Assembly (NCBI GenBank): GCA_049662565.1
Contig: JBATBW010000144.1
Location: 1 to 6,658 of the forward strand
Source of the DNA: JBATBW01 sp049662565
Lineage (GTDB): Bacteria; Bacillota_I; Bacilli_A; Erysipelotrichales; Erysipelotrichaceae
Direction of reading: 5' to 3'
Length of the DNA stretch: 6,658 nt
The translations under genes and the position numbers were made by a program. Positions 1 to 4,951 of the stretch are shown one piece after another (position 1 is the stretch's first letter; every line of letters begins with the position of its first letter). The notes under the pieces are model-generated. The model worked only from the letters and a program-made list of their open reading frames with translations. It ran no database searches and was not told where the DNA came from.

Positions 1-40
1 GATTACAAGTCAGTTGCTCTACCAATTGAGCTAAGTCGGC
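1..40 (-). tRNA. tRNA-Thr (anticodon UGU), 5' part only
   Basis: The reverse complement reads as the first 40 nt of a tRNA: 7-nt acceptor strand GCCGACT, TA, D-stem GCTC/GAGC with an AATTGGTA loop, anticodon 5' strand ACTGA, loop CTTGTAA with anticodon TGT, and two bases (TC) of the returning stem. The window edge cuts off the variable loop, T arm and 3' acceptor strand. It lies 8 nt downstream of tRNA-Val and is presumably cotranscribed with it. The Val-Thr order matches the start of long tRNA clusters in Bacilli, so more tRNAs probably lie beyond the window. Confidence 0.93.
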
Positions 41-48
41 AAAATTAA

Positions 49-124
49 TGGTGGAGGATGACGGGCTCGAACCGCCGACCCTCTGCTTGTAAGGCAGATG
101 CTCTCCCAACTGAGCTAATCCTCC
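49..124 (-). tRNA. tRNA-Val (anticodon UAC), complete with encoded CCA
   Basis: The reverse complement folds as a standard 76-nt tRNA: acceptor GGAGGAT/ATCCTCC, D-stem GCTC/GAGC, anticodon stem TCTGC/GCAGA with loop CTTACAA (anticodon TAC, valine), a 5-nt variable loop, T-stem GGCGG/CCGTC (one G-U pair) with loop TTCGAGC, discriminator A and a genomically encoded CCA (49-51). It is the first gene of the tRNA operon, about 25 nt below the nearer of two promoters. Confidence 0.97.
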
Positions 125-147
125 GTAACACTTCCTACTAGGTTGTG

Positions 148-183
148 CTTAAATATATTACCATATACCAATATATTTTGCAA
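148..183 (-). promoter_or_regulatory. Proximal promoter (P1) of the tRNA-Val/Thr operon
   Basis: On the minus strand, -35 TTGCAA (183-178) and -10 TAATAT (160-155) are separated by exactly 17 nt. A TG dinucleotide (163-162), one base before the -10, makes it an extended -10 promoter. Transcription should start near 148-149, leaving a leader of about 24 nt before tRNA-Val. An A-rich tract just upstream of the -35 (on the minus strand) resembles an UP element. This layout is typical of a strong sigma-A stable-RNA promoter; activity is inferred. Confidence 0.8.
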
Positions 184-203
184 CACCTTTTTGAATTTTT
201 TTA
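178..203. repeat. Promoter-associated direct repeat, copy 1
   Basis: This 26-bp stretch recurs at 278-303 with a single difference (C at 187, T at 287). It holds the TTGCAA -35 box, a preceding GTG and a run of A residues on the minus strand. Similarity stops sharply at the -35 box, and the two spacers and -10 regions differ. Only the upstream and -35 module is shared. Confidence 0.85.
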
Positions 204-246
204 CATCCAAATTCTTTGTTTTTTGCAATCTATTTTTATTCGACTG

Positions 247-283
247 CCTAAATATAATATCATACTTATATATTTAATTGCAA
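247..283 (-). promoter_or_regulatory. Distal promoter (P2) of the tRNA operon
   Basis: A second copy of the same -35 block, TTGCAA (283-278), is followed after 18 nt by -10 TATTAT (259-254), with an extended TG at 262-261. The predicted start is near 247, 100 nt upstream of the P1 start. Its upstream A-tract runs into the U-tract of the terminator of the 338-2062 gene, so the tRNA operon takes over directly where the upstream operon ends. Confidence 0.65.
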
Positions 284-303
284 CACTTTTTTGAATTTTT
301 TTA
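278..303. repeat. Promoter-associated direct repeat, copy 2
   Basis: Partner of the repeat at 178-203, offset by exactly 100 bp and identical in 25 of 26 positions. It supplies the -35 and upstream A-tract of the distal tRNA promoter. Confidence 0.85.
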
Positions 304-332
304 TAAAAAAATGGCTAGTTATTTTTAGCCAT
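304..332 (-). terminator. Rho-independent terminator of the acyl-CoA synthetase operon
   Basis: On the minus strand a 7-bp stem ATGGCTA (332-326) / TAGCCAT (317-311) with an 8-nt A-rich loop is followed by a run of T (311-305). It starts 6 nt after the stop codon of the 338-2062 gene. The stem is short with a modest GC core, but the uninterrupted T tract and the position fit an intrinsic terminator. Confidence 0.8.
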
Positions 333-337
333 TAATT

Positions 338-2062
338 TTAGTTTTGGGTTGCCAATTGCAACTTCTTATTTTCTTCTTCTTCTAGTAGTCGATAAGCCAC
401 TTTTCCAACTACTGTTTTTGGTAATTCATCTCTAAATTCAATGTCATAGGGCAAGGCATATTTCGCAACATTCTTTTTTAAATAAGCCATAATTTCATTC
501 TTTGTTTTTTCATTCTTATTAAATCCCGGTTTTAAGACGACAAAGGCTTTTACTTTCTGCATCTTGTATGAGTCTCTAACACCAATTACACAACTTAAAT
601 GAATAGATGGATGAGAATCTAAGACATTTTCTATCGTGCTTGGATAGATATTATAGCCACTACTGATTATCATTCTTTTTATTCTTTGTTTAAAATAAAT
701 AAAACCATCATTATCCATCGTTCCTAGATCGCCAGTATGAATCCAGTAGCGACCATCTTGGTGAAGTTGTTTAGTTACCTTTGTTTCTTCTTCATTATTA
801 ACATAACCAATCATGACTGTTGGTCCAGCTAAACATATTTCTCCTTCAGTTCCTAATGGCACTTCTGTTTGTGTTCCTGTCTCGACAATTTTATAATACA
901 TATCTGGTAATGGTATACCGATTGATCCTTCTTTATACATATTGTATGGTGTTAGACAACTAGCTGTTACACATTCTGTTGTTCCATACCCTTCTCTTGC
1001 ACTAGCACTACAATTATGATCGTGTAAATAATCATCTAATCGTTTCTTTAGTTCGACGGTTAATGAATCACCACCGACAAATATTCCATGAAGAAATGAT
1101 AAATCACATTTCTTTAAATAATCATTTCTTAATAATGCTTCATATAAAGTAGGCACGCCAGCAATTAGATTTGGTTTAGATTTCTTGATAATTTGGGCAT
1201 AACTTTTTACAGTAAATCTTGGAACTAATAAGCACGTGCCACCATTTACTAACATAGTATGAATGCACACTCCAAAGCCAAAACCATGAAACATTGGCAT
1301 CGCTGCCAACATTTTATCGCCAACATTGAAACAATTACTCATTTCAATTATTTGAGTTGCTAGGGCATTAAAATTTAAGTTACTTAATAAAATACCTTTG
1401 TTGGTTCCGGTTGTTCCTCCACTATATAAAATAACGGCTGGATCTTCTGGTTTTCTGTTAACATTATAAGGCCCGACATAATATTTCCCTTGATTAAGAA
1501 AATTCTTCCAATTTGCGATATCGCATGTTTCTTTAACTTTTTTAATTTTTCTTCCTGATGTCGCTTGGTAGCCTATTTTTTTTAAAGCAGATAAACCATC
1601 ACTAACACTACCAATAATTAATTGTGGGATGTTTGTAGTTCTTCTTACTTCTTCAAATTTGCCATAAAATTGGTCTAGTGTAATAACAGCGACACTTTTT
1701 GAGTCTTCGATATAGAATTTTATTTCATTTTCACTTGATAATGGATGAATCATATTGGCTATTGCCCCAATTAAATTTACTCCATAAAACATTGATATTG
1801 CTGCCGGACAATTAGGTAGACATATTGTTATCTTATCATTTTCCTTTATCCCACAAGCTTTAAGTGCTTTGGCGCATTTTATTACATCTTCTGCTGCTTT
1901 TTTGTAAGTGGTTTTTTTGCCCATAAACTCATAAGCAATAATATCGTGATTATTTTCTGCCACTTTTAAAAATTCTTGGGCCATTGATAATTGTGAATAT
2001 TCTAAACTACCTTTTACATCACCATAACATTTAGTCCATGGTTTACTTATTTCTTGTATCAT
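338..2062 (-). CDS. AMP-forming acyl-CoA synthetase (long-chain-fatty-acid-CoA-ligase-like)
   Basis: This 574-residue protein of the ANL (AMP-binding) superfamily has the usual length of FadD-type acyl-CoA ligases. Members activate a carboxylic acid with ATP to acyl-AMP, then transfer the acyl group to CoA. Visible motifs, in order: ATP P-loop YSGGTTGTNKG (about 213-223, with Asn in place of the usual Pro), adenine-binding YGTTE (359-363), the ribose-contacting Asp in TGD (443-445), the hinge region QRIKRMI (459-465) running into SSGYNIYPSTIE (467-478), and the C-terminal catalytic Lys in GK (Lys554). All core motifs are present, so it looks active. No signal peptide or membrane segment is seen. 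The substrate cannot be read from sequence. The start is the ATG at 2062-2060; a TTG two codons upstream abuts the Shine-Dalgarno site and is too close to be used. It is the second gene of a two-gene operon, starting 20 nt before the upstream gene's stop, and ends at a terminator. Confidence 0.9.
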   Translation of the reverse strand: MIQEISKPWTKCYGDVKGSLEYSQLSMAQEFLKVAENNHDIIAYEFMGKKTTYKKAAEDVIKCAKALKACGIKENDKITICLPNCPAAISMFYGVNLIGAIANMIHPLSSENEIKFYIEDSKSVAVITLDQFYGKFEEVRRTTNIPQLIIGSVSDGLSALKKIGYQATSGRKIKKVKETCDIANWKNFLNQGKYYVGPYNVNRKPEDPAVILYSGGTTGTNKGILLSNLNFNALATQIIEMSNCFNVGDKMLAAMPMFHGFGFGVCIHTMLVNGGTCLLVPRFTVKSYAQIIKKSKPNLIAGVPTLYEALLRNDYLKKCDLSFLHGIFVGGDSLTVELKKRLDDYLHDHNCSASAREGYGTTECVTASCLTPYNMYKEGSIGIPLPDMYYKIVETGTQTEVPLGTEGEICLAGPTVMIGYVNNEEETKVTKQLHQDGRYWIHTGDLGTMDNDGFIYFKQRIKRMIISSGYNIYPSTIENVLDSHPSIHLSCVIGVRDSYKMQKVKAFVVLKPGFNKNEKTKNEIMAYLKKNVAKYALPYDIEFRDELPKTVVGKVAYRLLEEEENKKLQLATQN

Positions 2063-2936
2063 AATCAACCTCCTGGTTAAATGGTTTTTCTAATTCTACT
2101 GGATTTTCAATTAAATATTTTAAAAGTTTTATTGTTTTAGAAAAGTAATAACCGTCGCCAATTCTTTCATCAATAGTTAATCCTAAATCTAATACTTCAT
2201 GCATCACAATATTGCCATTTTCGTCATATGTTGGTTGCATTCTTTTTTTACCAATTGTCACAAATAAGGAATTAGTTCCTTTATTAGATAAATGATGATA
2301 ACCAGCTTCTAAACCAATTGATCCTAAATTAGTAATAAAAGCACTTGAATAACTGACATCTGTATCTCTTATTGATTTTGGGAACAAATCATAATATTCT
2401 AATTTCCTGATAATTCCCATAGTTAGACTCAATAACCAGTTAGGCATTTTCGCAAACATATCTAAACTATCAGTCGCATTATCGTTTAAATCTTTATCTC
2501 TTGTTTTAGTAATTTCATGAACAATCTTTTGGTATACACCTTCTAAAGTTATATCCTCTTCGTAACGGATATAGGCTAAACCTTCTTTACCATTGTCTTT
2601 AAATTCTTTTTTTATGACAAAAGCTGTCGATATTTCATCTTTTTCATAGGTTCTTCCCCCTTGAATAAAATAGTTCATCTTAGGTCTTAAGACTAAGGTT
2701 TTTACTATTGCTCCCACAACGATATAAAAAAGTTTATAAGGATACTTATCGTCGGGTGCATTTTTATTTAACAAATATTTGATGGTATTATCTAAATCAA
2801 CACTAACTTGCACAAATGCTTCATTATCACATCTACTAGGATACATGTGCGGCATCATTACATGCAATGAATCTAAATTTCTTAAAAGACGACCATCACT
2901 ACGGTCTCCTCTTCTTTTCTTATAATTTTTTGACAT
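2043..2936 (-). CDS. Stand-alone E2/CAT-fold acyltransferase-like protein (2-oxo acid dehydrogenase E2 catalytic-domain family), degenerate active site
   Basis: This 297-residue protein resembles the catalytic domain of dihydrolipoamide acyltransferases (E2) and chloramphenicol acetyltransferase. Evidence: an E2-like 'RPKMNYFIQG..' segment (84-93) followed by a beta-rich stretch, the ITNLGSIG motif (201-208) with a hydrophobic strand FVTIGK (225-230), and a C-terminal DERIGDG (256-262) followed by a helix ending YLIENP, matching the E2 DHRxxDG box. It has no lipoyl or peripheral-subunit-binding domain, and the N-terminus is short and basic. In the E2/CAT family the His of DHRxxDG is the general base; here it is Glu257, while Asp261 and Gly262 remain. 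Acyl transfer by the normal mechanism is therefore doubtful, although His214-His215 lie nearby in sequence. Translational coupling to the acyl-CoA synthetase suggests that it handles that enzyme's acyl product. The start at 2936 is chosen for its good Shine-Dalgarno site; the frame extends to a TTG at 2999, but that codon is the promoter -35 box. Confidence 0.78.
   Translation of the reverse strand: MSKNYKKRRGDRSDGRLLRNLDSLHVMMPHMYPSRCDNEAFVQVSVDLDNTIKYLLNKNAPDDKYPYKLFYIVVGAIVKTLVLRPKMNYFIQGGRTYEKDEISTAFVIKKEFKDNGKEGLAYIRYEEDITLEGVYQKIVHEITKTRDKDLNDNATDSLDMFAKMPNWLLSLTMGIIRKLEYYDLFPKSIRDTDVSYSSAFITNLGSIGLEAGYHHLSNKGTNSLFVTIGKKRMQPTYDENGNIVMHEVLDLGLTIDERIGDGYYFSKTIKLLKYLIENPVELEKPFNQEVDYDTRNK
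2069..2074 (-). promoter_or_regulatory. Ribosome binding site embedded in the upstream gene
   Basis: A perfect AGGAGG lies inside the last codons (Asn-Gln-Glu-Val) of the E2-like gene, 6 nt before the ATG at 2062. It fixes the start of the acyl-CoA synthetase and, with the 20-nt overlap of the two frames, implies translational coupling. Confidence 0.88.
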
Positions 2937-2943
2937 AAATCCA

Positions 2944-2949
2944 CCCCTT
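2944..2949 (-). promoter_or_regulatory. Ribosome binding site of the E2-like gene
   Basis: AAGGGG (within AAGGGGTGG, close to AAGGAGGTG) sits 7 nt before the ATG at 2936. It decides the start in favour of the product beginning MSKNYKKRRG. The 21 extra in-frame residues further upstream are hydrophobic and come from promoter DNA. Confidence 0.8.
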
Positions 2950-2961
2950 ACAAAAATTATT

Positions 2962-2999
2962 ATAATACAATATAACAAAAAAACAAAACAAATTGTCAA
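2962..2999 (-). promoter_or_regulatory. Probable promoter of the E2-like/acyl-CoA synthetase operon
   Basis: On the minus strand a consensus -35 TTGACA (2999-2994) is followed after 19 nt by TATATT (2974-2969), preceded by an extended TG (2977-2976). The predicted start near 2962 leaves about 25 nt to the ATG. The long spacer is a weakness, partly offset by the TG. A perfect TATAAT at 2964-2959 is an alternative -10, but it lacks a good -35 at the right distance. Confidence 0.5.
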
Positions 3000-3001
3000 T
3001 T
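2991..3001. promoter_or_regulatory. Palindrome in the divergent intergenic region (possible operator)
   Basis: AATTGTCAATT is a perfect 5+1+5 inverted repeat midway between the divergent operons. It contains the minus-strand -35 TTGACA and, on the plus strand, the similar TTGTCA. It may simply be the -35 site, or it may be a small operator controlling both directions. No known regulator site is recognised. Confidence 0.35.
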
Positions 3002-3007
3002 CTATAC

Positions 3008-3013
3008 TATAAT
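3008..3013 (+). promoter_or_regulatory. Candidate -10 box of the dehydrogenase/lipid-kinase operon
   Basis: A perfect TATAAT lies 23 nt before the ATG at 3037, but no convincing -35 sits 16-18 nt upstream (that stretch is A-rich). TTGTCA at 2993 is only 9 nt away. A promoter must lie in this 100-bp gap, because the upstream gene is divergent; its exact position is uncertain. Confidence 0.35.
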
Positions 3014-3036
3014 ATAACTAATAAAGAGGGATAAAT

Positions 3037-4020
3037 ATGAAATGTCGAGAATGTAAAATATGTAACGGAATAGTATGTAAAGGAGAAATACCGGGACTTG
3101 GTGGGAAAGGTAACGGTTCAACATTCATAAATAATGTCGAATCATTTAAAAAGTACAAAATAGTATTTGATGTCATTAACAATGAAGAAGCAATCGACAC
3201 TAGCATCGATTTTTTTAATGAAAAACTATCAATGCCAGTAATGATTGCACCCATAGCGGGGATTGCGAATAACTACGGAGTTGATATGAGCGATTTAAGC
3301 TATAATGAAATAATGTTGAAAGCTAGCAAACAACTCAATACACTATGTTTTATTGGTGATGGTATGGATATAGAAAAAAGTTTTATTCAACCATTAAATA
3401 TGATCAACAGGTATGATGGCAAAGGCGTAATAACTATGAAACCATGGGTCCAAAAAGGAATTGATTTAAGAATTGACGCCCTACAAACCAACAATTTTTG
3501 TGCATTAGCAATGGACATCGACTCTGCCGGATTACCAATCCTAAAAAACAGTGCAATACCAACAGAATTAAAAAACACCCAAAAATTAAATGAGATCAAA
3601 AACTTAACTAACAAACCATTCATCATCAAAGGAATAATGACTAAACAATCCGCACAAAAAGCCATTGAAAGCGGCTGCGACGCAATAATCGTTTCTAATC
3701 ATGGCGGTAGAGTATTGGAAGATTGTGTAAGCACTATTGATGTTTTAGAAGAAATTGTTGAAGTCGTGAATAAAAAGTGTTTGGTATTTATTGATAGCGG
3801 TATCCGTAGTGCAAGCGATGTCTTTAAATCTTTAGCCCTAGGGGCAGACGGTGTTTTGATTGGTCGTCCAATTGCCCTACAAGCGGTGAAAAATCGAGAA
3901 CAAGGTGTTATTGACTATCTAACTAAAATCAACACTGACTTAAAAGAAATAATGTATATGTGTGGTTGCAAAACTATAAAAGACATCAACAAAACAATGA
4001 TTAAAAAAATCGGGGGATAA
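3037..4020 (+). CDS. FMN-dependent alpha-hydroxy-acid dehydrogenase/oxidase family protein with N-terminal Cys cluster
   Basis: This 327-residue TIM-barrel flavoprotein belongs to the glycolate oxidase/lactate dehydrogenase family, which oxidises 2-hydroxy acids through an FMN hydride transfer. Visible features: an APIAG strand (71-75), MKPW (134-137), AMDID with Asp160 in the place of the family's active-site Asp, IIKG with the FMN-contacting Lys198, the active-site SNHGGR with catalytic His222 and Arg225, and the FMN-phosphate motifs DSGIR (253-257) and GADGVLIGRP (269-278). The N-terminus carries CxxCxxC-x4-C (Cys3, 6, 9, 14) followed by a Gly-rich segment. This resembles the short-N-terminus 'alpha-hydroxy-acid oxidizing protein' group of Clostridia, not canonical glycolate oxidase, and the cysteines might bind a metal or Fe-S cluster (inference). 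The substrate is unknown; an IDI-2-like role is less likely. The start has an AGAGGG site (3025-3030) 6 nt upstream. The lipid kinase gene follows after 2 nt. Confidence 0.86.
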   Translation: MKCRECKICNGIVCKGEIPGLGGKGNGSTFINNVESFKKYKIVFDVINNEEAIDTSIDFFNEKLSMPVMIAPIAGIANNYGVDMSDLSYNEIMLKASKQLNTLCFIGDGMDIEKSFIQPLNMINRYDGKGVITMKPWVQKGIDLRIDALQTNNFCALAMDIDSAGLPILKNSAIPTELKNTQKLNEIKNLTNKPFIIKGIMTKQSAQKAIESGCDAIIVSNHGGRVLEDCVSTIDVLEEIVEVVNKKCLVFIDSGIRSASDVFKSLALGADGVLIGRPIALQAVKNREQGVIDYLTKINTDLKEIMYMCGCKTIKDINKTMIKKIGG

Positions 4021-4022
4021 TC

Positions 4023-4928
4023 ATGGAATACGTATTTATTGTCAATCCCAAAGCAGGGAAAAACGAAAAAGGTATGGAACTAATACCTAATATCGAGAAA
4101 ACATGTCAAGATAAAAATATCAAGTATCAAATTCATGTATCTAAAGGGGCACATGATATCAAAAATTTTGTCCAAAGTTTATGTCAAACTAATAATCACT
4201 ATCGTTTTTATGCCATCGGGGGTGATGGAACACTAAATAATGTCATCAACGGCACTATTGGTTATCCTAATGTTGAAGTTGGTGTCATCCCTTTAGGAAC
4301 CGGAAATGATTTCATTAAAAATTTTAATGTATCATTAGATAATTATTTTGATATCGAAAAACAAATATATGGGAAAACTAATCATATCGATCTTATTAAA
4401 TTTGAAGATACTTATGCAATTAACTTATGTAATATCGGTTTTGATGCCAATGTGGCTGTCGATATGCCTAAATTCAAAAAAATGCCATTAATTAGTAACC
4501 ATATTGCTTATTACCTCTCGGTTTTATTCAATCTAACTAAAAAACTAGGCCAACATCTAACAATCAAAGTTGATGACCAGTTATTCTACGATGGCAAAGT
4601 AATAATGTGTTCTATTGGCAATGGCAAATGTTGTGGTGGTGGTTTTTATGTTACACCCCATGCCTTAGTTAATGATGGCTTGTTTGACTTAGTAATTGTC
4701 ACTCCGACATCAAGATTAAAATTAGCACCTTTTATGGATAACATCAAAAAAGGCACGCACATATATCACAAAAAAACTAAAAACAATGTTCGCTTTATGC
4801 AAGGAAAAGATATTTGTATTAGTAGCCCAAATTCGATTAATCTCGTAATTGATGGCGAAGGTTTTAAAATAAAGGATGCTAAATTTTCTCTAGCCAATTA
4901 TCAAACTAAATTCATTTTACCATTATAA
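4023..4928 (+). CDS. Diacylglycerol-kinase-family lipid kinase (DgkB/YegS/BmrU type)
   Basis: This 301-residue soluble kinase has the normal length for the family, which phosphorylates diacylglycerol or related lipids with ATP at the membrane face, often returning diacylglycerol to phosphatidic acid for phospholipid synthesis. Motifs: N-terminal FIVNPKAGK (5-13), nucleotide-binding GGDGT (66-70), PLGTGNDF (90-97), NIGFDANV (137-144), the glycine-rich GNGKCCGGGF (199-208) followed by TPHALVNDGLFDLVIV (211-226), and the C-terminal DGE (Asp277, Glu279) that in DgkB contributes the catalytic acidic residues. The key residues are intact, so an active enzyme is expected. The lipid substrate is not determinable; YegS-like phosphatidylglycerol kinase is an alternative. 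A GGGGGA site (4012-4017), inside the end of the dehydrogenase gene, serves the ATG 5 nt later, so the two genes form one tightly coupled operon ending at the hairpin just past the stop. Confidence 0.92.
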   Translation: MEYVFIVNPKAGKNEKGMELIPNIEKTCQDKNIKYQIHVSKGAHDIKNFVQSLCQTNNHYRFYAIGGDGTLNNVINGTIGYPNVEVGVIPLGTGNDFIKNFNVSLDNYFDIEKQIYGKTNHIDLIKFEDTYAINLCNIGFDANVAVDMPKFKKMPLISNHIAYYLSVLFNLTKKLGQHLTIKVDDQLFYDGKVIMCSIGNGKCCGGGFYVTPHALVNDGLFDLVIVTPTSRLKLAPFMDNIKKGTHIYHKKTKNNVRFMQGKDICISSPNSINLVIDGEGFKIKDAKFSLANYQTKFILPL

Positions 4929-4951
4929 AAGGTTGCGATTCGCAACCTTTT
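4927..4951. terminator. Bidirectional intrinsic terminator between convergent genes
   Basis: AAAAGGTTGCG (4927-4937), loop ATT, CGCAACCTTTT (4941-4951) form an 11-bp perfect stem that gives a hairpin with flanking A/T tracts on both strands. It overlaps the stop codons of both the lipid kinase (4926-4928) and the histidine kinase (4952-4950). The T runs are only four long before an A interrupts, so efficiency may be moderate. Confidence 0.85.

Noticed and set aside
125..337. A small RNA, attachment site or mobile-element remnant beside the tRNA genes.
   Set aside because: The repeats there are explained by tandem promoters plus a terminator. No tRNA 3'-end duplication, integrase gene or terminal inverted repeats are visible.
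2063..2068. TTG start two codons upstream for the acyl-CoA synthetase (576 aa).
   Set aside because: The TTG directly abuts AGGAGG with no spacer; the ATG at 2062 is 6 nt away, the normal distance.
2043..2936. Component of a true 2-oxo acid dehydrogenase complex.
   Set aside because: It has no lipoyl domain, no E1 or E3 gene nearby, and the catalytic His is replaced.
2937..2999. A 21-residue hydrophobic N-terminal extension of the E2-like protein, which could look like a signal anchor.
   Set aside because: Its TTG start is the first three bases of the TTGACA -35 box, the codons are AT-rich promoter DNA, and a good Shine-Dalgarno site sits before the internal ATG at 2936.
3018..3254. Minus-strand open frame of 78 codons overlapping the dehydrogenase start.
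   Set aside because: It is antisense to a well-supported FMN enzyme gene, has no recognisable domain and crosses the promoter region; a shadow frame.
3387..3665. Minus-strand open frame of 92 codons inside the dehydrogenase gene.
   Set aside because: Antisense shadow of a clear coding region, with no family resemblance.
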